From JBBQAA01 sp038276395 (lineage in GTDB: Bacteria; Actinomycetota; Thermoleophilia; Solirubrobacterales; Solirubrobacteraceae), in contig JBBQAA010000020.1 of assembly GCA_038276395.1 (NCBI GenBank), positions 1-64,000 of the forward strand: 64,000 bases of DNA. Reading direction: 5' to 3'. The notes beneath the pieces are model-generated. The model ran no database searches and was not told where the DNA came from. It worked only from the letters and a program-made list of their open reading frames with translations. The translations under genes were made by a program, and so were the position numbers. Position 1 is the first letter of the stretch, and the number at the start of each line of letters is the position of its first letter. Shown one piece after another: positions 41,765-51,052 of the stretch.

Positions 41765-42868
41765 TCAGCTCGCCTCGGCGCGCGCGGCGGCGACCATCGC
41801 CGCGAGCGTGTCGCGCCCCGAGTGCTCCGCCGTCCAGCCCAACTCGCTCTCCGCTTTGGCCGTCGACATGATCGTCGGCACGCGGAAGGCCTCGATCCAG
41901 GTCGCCTCGGCGGGGGCGAAGGGCAGGCGCGCGACGATCTCCGCCGTGGCGTCGACGGCCAGCTCGGGGATCGACACCGAGTAGTAGCCGAGCGCGTCGG
42001 CCAGGTCGCGCATCGTCAGCTCCCCCGGGCCCGCGAGGTTGTAGACGCCGGGGTCCCCCTCGCCGAGGGCGGCCCGGCGCATGGCGTCGGCGACGTCGTC
42101 GTGGTGGACGAGCTGGAAGGGCACGCCGGGGTCGGGGATCACGGGCTTGAGGATCGGCATTGCCTCGAAGAGCCGCCGCACGGCCGCGGGCAGCCGCTCG
42201 CCCATCTGCACGTAGGGGATCTGCTCGAGCATCATCGGCGCGTCCGGCCCGGCGACGATGCAGGGCCGGAAGACGTAGACGCCGAGACCCGGGCGCTCCC
42301 CGGTCACCTCGGCCAGGACCTGCTCGACCTCCGCCTTCTGGGCCGAGTAGTAGTGGGCGTCGGTGCCGCGGGCGGGGACGTCCTCGGTCAGCGGCTGCGG
42401 GTTGTCCTCGTGGAAGCCGTAGGCGGCGACCGAGGAGGCGTAGACGAGGCGCTTCGGCCGCTTGGCGGCCGTGACCGCCTCGAACACGTTGCGCGAGCCC
42501 TCGAGGTTGATCTTCCGCGACTCCTCGTGGGAGCCGATGATGAGAAAGGCGAGATGGATGACGACGTCGGCGTCCTTGACGAGCGCTGCCACCGCGTCCG
42601 GCTTCAGCACGTCGCCCTGGCGGTACTCCGTCTTCCTCCAGCCGCGGGCCGCGGTGTCGAACGGCCGCCGAGCCATCCCGATGACCTTCCCGACCTCCTT
42701 GGCCTGCTCGAGCGCGGCGACGACGGACTTGCCGATGTCCCCGGTGGGGCCGGTGACGGCGACGGTGAGCTTCTTGGGTGCGGCGCGCTGGCGGGGAGCG
42801 CGCTTGCGAGTGGCGGGCTGCTTGGCGGCGGGCCTGCGGGCGGACGGCTTCCTCGCGACGGGGGGCAC
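41765..42868 (-). CDS. NAD-dependent epimerase/dehydratase family protein
   Basis: The 367-residue product is an extended SDR. Residues 1-32 are a very basic tail (RKPSARRPAAKQPATRKRAP); the NAD motif TGPTGDIGKSV begins at residue about 39. DVLKPDAVAALVKDADVVIH and the YxxxK (YYSAQK) are present, with LVYASSVAAYG for the catalytic serine. The basic tail may bind nucleic acid or membrane; its role is unknown. Substrate is not clear, perhaps a nucleotide sugar. It is transcribed away from the acidic protein gene. Confidence 0.8.
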   Translation of the reverse strand: MPPVARKPSARRPAAKQPATRKRAPRQRAAPKKLTVAVTGPTGDIGKSVVAALEQAKEVGKVIGMARRPFDTAARGWRKTEYRQGDVLKPDAVAALVKDADVVIHLAFLIIGSHEESRKINLEGSRNVFEAVTAAKRPKRLVYASSVAAYGFHEDNPQPLTEDVPARGTDAHYYSAQKAEVEQVLAEVTGERPGLGVYVFRPCIVAGPDAPMMLEQIPYVQMGERLPAAVRRLFEAMPILKPVIPDPGVPFQLVHHDDVADAMRRAALGEGDPGVYNLAGPGELTMRDLADALGYYSVSIPELAVDATAEIVARLPFAPAEATWIEAFRVPTIMSTAKAESELGWTAEHSGRDTLAAMVAAARAEAS

Positions 42869-42878
42869 CGGCGCGATG

Positions 42879-43514
42879 CTACGCCTCGGCGGCGTAGCCC
42901 GGCTCCCCGGGCAGGACGATCCGCGCGGTCTCGCCCTCCATGACGACGCGCGGCTCGATCGCGCGCACCTCGCGCGTCCGCGCGAAGGTCAGGAGCTCCT
43001 CGGCAGAGGCGAACCCCGCGAGCTGCTCGAGGTGCTTGATGGTGGGGAAGACCATCGTCAGCTCGCCGGTCTCCGCGGCGGCGAGGGCGCCGGCGGGGGT
43101 GGCCCAGCGCCAGTCCACGCACTCGGCGCCGTCGACGCGGGGCGCGGCGCCCGCCGGGGCGGGCACGAGGAAGAACCAGGTGTCGAAGCGGATCTTGACC
43201 GCGGCCGGGGTGATCCAGCGGGAGTAGGCCACGAGCCCGGCCGGGTCGTTGAGCTCGACCCCCGCCTCCTCGGCGCACTCGCGCACAGCGGTGGCGCGCA
43301 AGCCGGCCTCTCCCTCCCCGTCACCGGGGTCGACGGCACCGCCGGGGAAGACCCACGCGCCGCCCATGAACCGCTGCTCGGGGTTGCGCCGGACGAGCAG
43401 GATCTCGAGCCCGGCATCGCCCCCGCGCAGGACGAGGACCGAGGCCGCGAGGCGCGGCGCCACCGCCGGCCCGTCGGTCAGCTCCTCGCCCGGGCCGGGC
43501 CGGCTCACCTCCAT
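42879..43514 (-). CDS. NUDIX hydrolase
   Basis: The 211-residue product has a NUDIX box with the expected REUxEExG core, ATAVRECAEEAGVEL, but with a GGAVDPGDGEGEAG lead that makes it a long box like the NUDT19/CoA-type group. VFPGGAV and FDTWFFLV are further family signs. Substrate is a nucleoside diphosphate derivative or CoA, unknown. ATG 43514 is chosen. Divergent from the rubredoxin gene by 23 bases. Confidence 0.85.
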   Translation of the reverse strand: MEVSRPGPGEELTDGPAVAPRLAASVLVLRGGDAGLEILLVRRNPEQRFMGGAWVFPGGAVDPGDGEGEAGLRATAVRECAEEAGVELNDPAGLVAYSRWITPAAVKIRFDTWFFLVPAPAGAAPRVDGAECVDWRWATPAGALAAAETGELTMVFPTIKHLEQLAGFASAEELLTFARTREVRAIEPRVVMEGETARIVLPGEPGYAAEA

Positions 43515-43537
43515 CGAGGGATCGTATCTTGGGGCGC

Positions 43538-43723
43538 ATGAGCACGAGCGAAGCCACCACCGCGCAGCAGTGGATCTGCGAGTCCTGCGGGTTCGTCTAC
43601 GACCCGGCCGACGGTGACCCGGACGGCGGCATCCCCGCCGGCACCGCCTTCGAGGACATCCCCGACACGTGGTTCTGCCCGGTGTGCGGCGCGCGCAAGA
43701 AGGACTTCGTCCCGCTGGACTAG
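43538..43723 (+). CDS. Rubredoxin
   Basis: This 61-residue electron carrier has a single FeS4 centre with ligands in WICESCGFVYDPADGDPDGG and WFCPVCGARKKDF, both CxxCG. The sequence IPAGTAFEDIPDTW is the standard rubredoxin core. ATG 43538 is preferred over an earlier TTG at 43529. Partner oxidoreductase is not next to it. The repeat copy 3 lies directly downstream. Confidence 0.92.
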   Translation: MSTSEATTAQQWICESCGFVYDPADGDPDGGIPAGTAFEDIPDTWFCPVCGARKKDFVPLD

Positions 43724-43769
43724 CGGCTGGCGGCGCACCGGTCCGGGGAGGAGCGCGCCCCCGGGCGCC

Positions 43770-43868
43770 GTGGACAGATTGGTCTTCCCGGCGAGCATTC
43801 CTGTCCACGCGCACTCCTCCGAGTGGTCGGTGGACAGTTATGTCGGCCTGGCGAGCATTTCTGTCCCG
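43770..43868. repeat. Dispersed ~100-bp repeat, copy 3
   Basis: Two half-units 60 bases apart share GGCGAGCATT(C/T)CTGTCC (43790 and 43850). GTGGACAG (43770) pairs with CTGTCCAC, and GGTGGACAG (43829) pairs with CTGTCC (43861). It lies between the converging rubredoxin and YjbR-like genes and supplies the last codons and TAA of the latter. Confidence 0.8.
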
Positions 43869-44229
43869 GGAGGCTCCGCCGCGGCCAGGCGCTCCCGCTC
43901 GCGCCGCGGCAGCCCCGCCACCACGAGGTCGTAGGAGTCCTCGACCATGTCGCGCACCATCGCCGTGGGGAGCGTGCCGTCGAGGGTCAGCGTGTTCCAG
44001 TGGCGCTTGTTCAGGTGGTACCCGGGCGCGATCGCGGCGTGGGCCTCGCGGAGCGCCTCGGCCAGGGCCGGGTCGCACTTGAGGCTCAGCCGGTAGGGCG
44101 GGCCGTCGCTGCCGAGCAGCGCGAAGACCTTTCCCCGCACCTTGAAGACCGACGTGCCCGGGCTGAAGGGAAAGGTCTCCTCGGCGCCCGGGTGGGCCAG
44201 GCAGGCGCGCCAGACGGCGTCGCGCCGCC

Positions 44230-44233
<4 letters not shown>
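43838..44233 (-). CDS. MmcQ/YjbR-like protein
   Basis: The 131-residue product is a small YjbR/CyaY-like-fold protein: VWRACLAHPGAEETFPFSPG, GKVFALLGSDGPPYRLSLKC and PGYHLNKRHWNTLTLDGTLP are the conserved blocks. It may bind DNA, but the function of the family is not settled. GTG 44233 overlaps the bioA stop (GTGA). The last residues, GTEMLARPT, and the stop lie within the dispersed repeat, so the natural C-terminus may have been changed by that element. Confidence 0.82.
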
Positions 44234-45543
<1,310 letters not shown>

Positions 45544-45619
45544 CCTAGGCCCGCGCGCGGACGGCGCCCCCGGCCGCCCGTTGCGCTAGCTTCCTGTCCG
45601 AGGGCAACGGGAGAGCGGG

Positions 45620-46112
45620 ATGCGGCATGGAGGACCATCGGGCGGGTCTCAGCGATCATCGCCGCGTGTGCGCTCGCGCCGCCCGCGCTAGCGCTGGCCA
45701 GCGACTTCGAGCATCCCGGGTCGAGCGACACGGGCCAGCAGTGGCGATCAACGTCCGCACGGCCTCGCTCTTCCGCTTCCGCTACCGCTGCCGCAACCAC
45801 GGGATCCTCTCGATCTGCGTCAGGCGCTCCCGCCGGGCGCTCGTGGTCGGGACGGCCCGCGGTCGGGTGGTCTTCGTCGGGACCCGGGCGCCGATCCGCG
45901 GCGTCATGCGCCCCGGGCCGCGGCCGCGCCGCGTCCGCGGCCTGCGCCGGGTGCGGATCGGCATCCCCGGCCTCTACCGGACGGGCCGCCTCTACCGGAC
46001 GGGCCGCGTCTACCTGGTCATCCGCCGCGGCCGCATCCGCACGGTGTTCCTCACGTCGATCCGCCGGCCCGGCGTCCTGCGGGTCACGCTTCGGCGCAGC
46101 GGCCTGCTCTGA
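45620..46112 (+). pseudogene. Frameshifted small secreted-protein gene between bioA and bioD
   Basis: A start ATG at 45620 follows a purine-rich GGGAGAGCGGG. The next codons give only a few residues before the signal-peptide-like run TIGRVSAIIAACALAPPALA appears in the next frame. After SDFEHPGSSDTGQQ the frame moves again and INVRTASLFRFRYRCRNHGI leads to a basic beta-rich domain (RRALVVGTARGRVVFVGT, RVYLVIRRGRIRTVFLT) up to 46112. Both shifts fit single-base deletions. The final 29 bases overlap the bioD 3' end. No known function. Confidence 0.5.
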
Positions 46113-46779
46113 GGCGGCGGAGGAGCGGCGCGCCGGCGCGCGCGAGCACGTGCGGGTCGCCGGAGGGGAGGCGCGGCAGGGTCTCGACCGGGACGTCCCC
46201 GAGCTGCGCGATCGTCGCGCGGTTGGACTCCTCCATCGTGGCGGGCGCGGTCGGCCACGGCGTGAGGACGACAGCGGCGACGGTCAGCCCGCCGGCCCGG
46301 GCCGCCTCGAGGGTCATGAGCGTGTGGTTGATCGTCCCGAGCCCGGGCCGGGCGGCGATGAGGAGGGGGAGGCCGAGCGCGGCGGCCAGATCGCGCACGG
46401 AGAACGTCGGGGCGAGGGGAACCAGCAGGCCGCCGACTCCTTCGGCGATGAGGAGGTCGGCCCCGTGGGCGGCGGTGCGGGCGTGGGCGAGAAGCTCGTC
46501 GGGGTGCAGCGGGGCGCCCGCGAGCTCGGCCGCGAGGTGGGGGGAGACGGCGGGGCCGAAGATTCGCGCGGTGACGCCCGCCGGTGCGACGCCGGCCGCC
46601 GCGGCGAGCAGCTCGTGGTCGGCTGGCCAGCCGGGTTCGGGCGCCTCGTCCGTGCCGGTGACGACCGGCTTCCACACCGCTACGCGCGCCCCGGCCGCCC
46701 GCGCCGCCGCGGCGAGCGCGGCCGCGAGGACGGTCTTGCCGGCCCCGGTGTCGGTCCCCGTGACGAAGATGCCGCGCAT
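46084..46779 (-). CDS. bioD: Dethiobiotin synthetase
   Basis: BioD closes the ureido ring of dethiobiotin from DAPA, CO2 and ATP. The 231-residue product has the P-loop GIFVTGTDTGAGKTVLAAAL, a KPVVTG motif with the substrate-binding lysine, and VEGVGGLLVPL. Normal family length. It lies between bioF and bioA on the minus strand, but is separated from both by other sequence. Confidence 0.95.
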   Translation of the reverse strand: MRGIFVTGTDTGAGKTVLAAALAAAARAAGARVAVWKPVVTGTDEAPEPGWPADHELLAAAAGVAPAGVTARIFGPAVSPHLAAELAGAPLHPDELLAHARTAAHGADLLIAEGVGGLLVPLAPTFSVRDLAAALGLPLLIAARPGLGTINHTLMTLEAARAGGLTVAAVVLTPWPTAPATMEESNRATIAQLGDVPVETLPRLPSGDPHVLARAGAPLLRRLRAGRCAEA

Positions 46780-46817
46780 GCGCCGCTGGCGCTAGCCCGT
46801 GCCGCGAGGGCACAACT

Positions 46818-46868
46818 CGCGACGGTTCGCGGGTTCGCGACGGTTCCTGGGCTCGCGGCGGTTCCCGC
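46818..46868. repeat. Three 18-base tandem repeats
   Basis: CGCGACGGTTC at 46818 and 46836 and CGCGGCGGTTC at 46854 recur with an 18-base period; the spacers differ (GCGGGTT, CTGGGCT, CCGCACT). On the minus strand this reads Arg-Arg-Glu-Pro-like codons. It lies in the gap between bioF and bioD and the units are not a known regulatory site. Confidence 0.7.
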
Positions 46869-46943
46869 ACTCGTGGTCCTCTGACGCCCTTAACTGCGGG
46901 GAACGAGGGGTGAGAAATCGAGCCTTCGGGAAGCGACGGCGCA

Positions 46944-48176
46944 CTACGCCGCGCGCGCGACCGGGCGCGGCTGCGGCCGCGCCGTGACATCGGCGAGCGC
47001 GGGCGCGGCGCCGGGCCGGAAGCCGCAGGCGAGCGCCGCTCGGGTCAGCGTGCGCGCGGCGTCGCGGAGCTCGCGCGGCGTGTGCGTGGCCATGACCGCG
47101 AGCCGCAGGCGCGACGTCCCGGGCGGGACCGTGGGCGGGCGGATCGCCTGGGCGAAGACCCCGCGGCGGAGCGCCTCCTCGCAGATCCGCACCGCGAGCG
47201 CGGCGTCGCCGACGACGAGGGGGACGATCTGCGTCGAGGAGCCGGCGACGTCCCAGCCCTCGCGCGCGAGCTCCGCGCGCAGGGCGCGAGCGTTCTCCTG
47301 CAGCCGCGCCGCTCGCTCGGGCTCGGCCTCGAGGACGTCGAGCGCGGCGAGGGCGGAGGCCGCCGCGGCGGGCGGTAGAGCGGTCGAGAAGATGAACGGT
47401 CGCGCCACGTTCAGCAGGTACTCCGCGAGCTCCGCGGAGCAGGCCGCGTAGGCGCCGTAGGAGCCGAGCGCCTTGCCGAGCGTCCCCACGACCACGTCGA
47501 CCTCGCCCGCGAGCCCGGCCTCGGCCACCGCGCCGCGCCCGCCGGGCCCGAGCGCGCCCGTCCCGTGGGCCTCGTCGACGACGACGCGGACGCCGTACTC
47601 CCGCGCCAGCGACACGATCTCCGCGAGCGGCGCGACGTCCCCGTCCATCGAGAAGACGCCGTCGGTGACGATGAGCGACGCCCGCCCGCCCGCTCGCTCG
47701 AGGCCCCAGCGCAAGTGGTCGGCGTCCCCGTGCTCGTAGACGAAGACCTCGGCGCGCGAGAGCCGGCAGCCGTCGATGATCGAGGCGTGGTTCAGCGCAT
47801 CGGAGAGGACGACCTCGCCGCGCTGCGCCACGGAGGAGACGACCCCCACGTTGGCCAGGTAGCCCGAGCCGAAGAGCAGCGCGGCCTCCGCGCCCTCGAA
47901 AGCGGCGAGCCGCCCCTCCAGCTCGCGGTGGACGTCCATCGTCCCCGACACGAGCCGCGAGCCGCCCGACCCCGCGCCCCAGCGCCGCGCGGCGTCGCCC
48001 GCCGCGGCGCGCAGCCGCGGGTGGTCGGCGAGGCCGAGGTAGTTGTTCGAGCAGAGCATGAGGACGCGCTCGCCGTCGAGCTCGACCCACGGGCCCTGCG
48101 CGCCGGAGACGAGGCGCGTCTGTCGGGCCAGGCCGTCCTCGCGCAGCTCCGCGAGCCGCGCCCCGACGTCGATCAC
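46944..48176 (-). CDS. bioF: 8-amino-7-oxononanoate synthase
   Basis: BioF condenses pimeloyl thioester with alanine to KAPA. The 410-residue PLP enzyme has LCSNNYLGLADHPRLRAAA, the AEAALLFGSGYLANVGV region, VVDEAHGTGALGP and the PLP lysine in VVVGTLGKALGSYGAYAA. GTG 48176 overlaps the bioB stop (GTGA), so bioB-bioF are coupled. The C-terminal 15 residues (DVTARPQPRPVARAA) extend beyond usual ends. Confidence 0.93.
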   Translation of the reverse strand: MIDVGARLAELREDGLARQTRLVSGAQGPWVELDGERVLMLCSNNYLGLADHPRLRAAAGDAARRWGAGSGGSRLVSGTMDVHRELEGRLAAFEGAEAALLFGSGYLANVGVVSSVAQRGEVVLSDALNHASIIDGCRLSRAEVFVYEHGDADHLRWGLERAGGRASLIVTDGVFSMDGDVAPLAEIVSLAREYGVRVVVDEAHGTGALGPGGRGAVAEAGLAGEVDVVVGTLGKALGSYGAYAACSAELAEYLLNVARPFIFSTALPPAAAASALAALDVLEAEPERAARLQENARALRAELAREGWDVAGSSTQIVPLVVGDAALAVRICEEALRRGVFAQAIRPPTVPPGTSRLRLAVMATHTPRELRDAARTLTRAALACGFRPGAAPALADVTARPQPRPVARAA

Positions 48177-49327
48177 GCCGCGGCGTCCTCCGGGTAGGCG
48201 TTCGTCGCGCCGTCCGGCCGGGGCGGGACCGTGCCCTTGCGCCGGAAGCGGAGCTGGGAGGACGGGTCCCACAGGCGGATCTCGAACGGCCGCGGCGCCT
48301 CGAGCAGCTCCTCGACGACGTCCGGCGTCTGGCCGTCGAGCCAGCCCGAGCGGTTGTCCGGCCGCGGGTTGGCGCCGTTGTCCGGCTGCCGGGCGACGTT
48401 CAGCCCGAGCTCCTCGAACAGCCCGCGATCCTCCTCCGGGGTCGAGCCGAGAGTCGTCAGGAAGTTCCCCATCATGACGCCGTTCAGCCCGGCCCTGACG
48501 GCGAGCCCCTGCAGGTCGCCGAGGTTCTCGACGCGCCCCCCGCACAGGCGGAAGAGCGCGCCCGGGAGGATCAGACGGAAGATCGCGATCCACTTGACCG
48601 CCTCCCACGGGTCCAGGTAGTCGCGGTCGCCGAACTTCGTGCCCGGCCGGGGGTTCAGCAGGTTGATGGGGACCGAGGTCGGGTCGATCCTCGCAAGCTC
48701 GAAGGCCATCTCCACGCGCTGCTCGCGGGACTCACCGAGGTTGAGGATCCCGCCCACGCAGGTCTCCAGGCCGGCCTCGCGCACGGCGTCGATCGTCCGT
48801 AGGCGGCCCTCGTAGCGGACGGTCGAGGAGACCTCCGGGTAGTAGGACTCGGCCGTCTCCACGTTGTGGTGGATGCGCTGGACCCCGGCGTCCTTCAAGG
48901 CCCGCGCCCGGTCGCCGGACAGATGCCCGACCGAGGCGCAGCGCTTGAGGTTCGTGTGCTCGGCGACGAGCCGCGCGCCGGCCACGACCTTGTCGAAGTC
49001 CCGGCGCGAGAGGCCCTGGCCCTGGGTGACCATGCAGAAGCGGTGCGCGCCCGCCGCCTCGGCCGCACGCGCGTGCTCGAGCATCTGCTCGGGCTCCATC
49101 ATCGCGTGCATGGGCGTGTCGGCCTCGGCGTACTTCGACTGCGCGCAGAACCCGCAGTCCTCCGCGCAGCCGCCGGACTTGGCGTTGACGAGGGAGCACA
49201 GGTCGGTGGCGTCCCCGAAGGCCTCCTGGCGGGCGGCCCACGCGCGCTCGACGAGCGCCTCGATGGCGCCGTGCTCCTCGAGCTCGCCGAGGGCGAGCGC
49301 CTCCTCGCGGGTGATGAGCGGCGGCAC
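48173..49327 (-). CDS. bioB: Biotin synthase
   Basis: BioB is a radical SAM enzyme that inserts sulfur into dethiobiotin. The 384-residue product has the CxxxCxxC cluster motif GGCAEDCGFCAQSKY (about residues 55-65), plus ligands for the second cluster in the RCASVGHLSG, ETCVGGILNLGES and LFRLCGGRVENLG regions. It opens the minus-strand bioB-bioF pair. GTG 49327 is used. A lengthened C-terminal region of about 40 residues follows the standard barrel. Confidence 0.94.
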   Translation of the reverse strand: MPPLITREEALALGELEEHGAIEALVERAWAARQEAFGDATDLCSLVNAKSGGCAEDCGFCAQSKYAEADTPMHAMMEPEQMLEHARAAEAAGAHRFCMVTQGQGLSRRDFDKVVAGARLVAEHTNLKRCASVGHLSGDRARALKDAGVQRIHHNVETAESYYPEVSSTVRYEGRLRTIDAVREAGLETCVGGILNLGESREQRVEMAFELARIDPTSVPINLLNPRPGTKFGDRDYLDPWEAVKWIAIFRLILPGALFRLCGGRVENLGDLQGLAVRAGLNGVMMGNFLTTLGSTPEEDRGLFEELGLNVARQPDNGANPRPDNRSGWLDGQTPDVVEELLEAPRPFEIRLWDPSSQLRFRRKGTVPPRPDGATNAYPEDAAA

Positions 49328-49429
49328 GGGCGGGAAGCTAGAGCGCGGGGCGGACGTTAGGCTCGGGCCGAGATGGCGGAGCCGTTGAACTACACCTACC
49401 GAGGCCCGCGGGCCTAGCCCGGTGACCCG

Positions 49430-50974
49430 ATGACCCCCGACCTCACCCAGCTCGAGTCCCGCCTGTGGGACGCCGCCGACGAGCTCCGCGCCAACTCGGG
49501 ACTCAAGGCCTCCGAGTACGGCCTGCCCGTCCTCGGCCTGATCTTCCTGCGCTTCGCCGACGCGCGCTTCGGCGCGGCCCGGGAGGCCGTCGAGGCCAAG
49601 GTCACCACGCGCCGCAGGGTCGGGCCCCCCGAGTACCGGGCTGCGGGCGTCATCTACCTCACCGAGGAGGCGCGCTTCTCCCATCTCCTCGCCCTCCCCG
49701 AGGGCAGCGACCTCGGCCGGGCCGTCAACGACGCGATGCGCGCGGTGGAGGAGCACAACCCCGACCTGTCGGGCGTCCTGCCCAAGACCTACACCGCGAT
49801 CGGCGGCTCGACGATCGCCTCGCTGCTGCGCCACATCAACGGCTACACGAAGGATCTCGAGGGCGACGCCTTCGGCCTCGTCTACGAGTACTTCCTGGCC
49901 AAGTTCGCGCTCGCCGAGGGGCAGGGAGCGGGGGAGTTCTTCACGCCGGCGGCGATCGTCCGGCTGATCGTCGAGGTGATCGAGCCCTACCACGGGCGGA
50001 TCTACGACCCGGCCTGCGGCTCGGGCGGGATGTTCGTGCACTCGGCGCGCTTCGTCGAGCGCCACCGGCGCTCGCCGGGCGAGGAGCTCTCGATCTTCGG
50101 GCAGGAGAAGACCGGCGAGACGGTCCGCCTGGCGCGGATGAACCTCGCCGTGCACGGGCTCTCGGGCGAGATCCGGGAGGGCAACAGCTACTACGAGAAC
50201 CCGCACGACAGCGTCGGGCGCTTCGACTTCGTCATGGCCAATCCGCCCTTCAACGTCGACCGCATCGACAAGGCGAAGCTCGAGGGGGACGCCCGCTTCC
50301 CCGACCTCCCGCGGGCCGACAACGGCAACTACGTGTGGATCCAGCTGTTCGCCACGGCGCTCGCCGAGCGCGGGCGCGCGGGCTTCGTCATGGCCAACTC
50401 GGCCTCGGATGCGCGCCACAGCGAGGCGGAGATCCGGCGCAGGCTGATCGAGTCGCGCGTCGTCGACGTCATGGTCGCGGTCGGATCGAACTTCTTCTAC
50501 ACGGTCACGCTGCCGGTCACGCTGTGGTTCCTCGACCGGGGGAAGGCGGACACCGAGCGCCGCGACCGCGTGCTGTTCATCGACGCGCGGAGCACCTTCC
50601 GCCAGCTCGACCGCGCCCACCGCGACTTCACCGAGGAGCAGCTCGAGTTCCTGGCCAACATCGTGCGGCTCTACCGCGGCGAGGCGCCCGAGCTCGCGGC
50701 CGGCGCCAACGAGTTCCTCGCCGCGCGCTTCCCGGACGGCGTCTACGCCGACGTGAACGGCCTGTGCCGCGTGGCCAGCATCGAGGAGATCGAGGCGCAG
50801 GGATGGAGCCTCAACCCCGGGCGCTACGTGGGCACCGAGGTCGAGGAGCTGGAGGACGAGGTCTTCGAGGAGAAGCTCGCCGCCGCCCAGCTCGAGCTGC
50901 GCGAGCTGGGCGCGCGGACGGCAAAGCTCGAGGCGAGCGTGGACGGCGTGCTCTCCCAACTCCTCTCGCGCTGA
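49430..50974 (+). CDS. hsdM: Type I restriction-modification methyltransferase (HsdM)
   Basis: HsdM is the N6-adenine methyltransferase subunit. The 514-residue protein has the N-terminal HsdM helical domain (QLESRLWDAADELRAN, LPVLGLIFLRFADARF), SAM-binding motif I as YDPACGSGGMFVHSARFVE, the catalytic NPPF in FVMANPPFNVDR, and a C-terminal region with coiled-coil-like ELEDEVFEEKLAAAQLELRE that may contact HsdS. ATG 49430 opens the operon hsdM-fic-hsdS-hsdR, starting 102 bases from the divergent bioB gene. Confidence 0.94.
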   Translation: MTPDLTQLESRLWDAADELRANSGLKASEYGLPVLGLIFLRFADARFGAAREAVEAKVTTRRRVGPPEYRAAGVIYLTEEARFSHLLALPEGSDLGRAVNDAMRAVEEHNPDLSGVLPKTYTAIGGSTIASLLRHINGYTKDLEGDAFGLVYEYFLAKFALAEGQGAGEFFTPAAIVRLIVEVIEPYHGRIYDPACGSGGMFVHSARFVERHRRSPGEELSIFGQEKTGETVRLARMNLAVHGLSGEIREGNSYYENPHDSVGRFDFVMANPPFNVDRIDKAKLEGDARFPDLPRADNGNYVWIQLFATALAERGRAGFVMANSASDARHSEAEIRRRLIESRVVDVMVAVGSNFFYTVTLPVTLWFLDRGKADTERRDRVLFIDARSTFRQLDRAHRDFTEEQLEFLANIVRLYRGEAPELAAGANEFLAARFPDGVYADVNGLCRVASIEEIEAQGWSLNPGRYVGTEVEELEDEVFEEKLAAAQLELRELGARTAKLEASVDGVLSQLLSR

Positions 50975-51010
50975 CCCCTGCATCGGCCTTTAGGGTCGCG
51001 CCTCGTCTGT

Positions 51011-51032
51011 AAAGACTTAACCAATAAGCTTT
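51011..51032. promoter_or_regulatory. A+T-rich inverted repeat upstream of fic
   Basis: AAAG-a-CTTA (51011-51019) and TAAGCTTT (51025-51032) pair around a five-base loop, in a 30-base stretch far richer in A+T than its surroundings. It lies 20 bases before the fic GTG, in the 78-base gap after hsdM. It looks like an operator or promoter that would allow fic-hsdS-hsdR to be expressed apart from hsdM. Confidence 0.45.
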
Positions 51033-51052
51033 AGAGACGTTAGGGTGCGCGG

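Noticed and set aside
45627..46112. A single intact 161-residue gene on the plus strand
   Set aside because: The signal peptide lies in another frame upstream, so the frame is better read as part of a frameshifted gene.
48173..49327. A biotin-type operator (BirA box) before bioB
   Set aside because: No long TTGTTAACC-like dyad is visible in the 102 bases upstream; only G+C-rich sequence.
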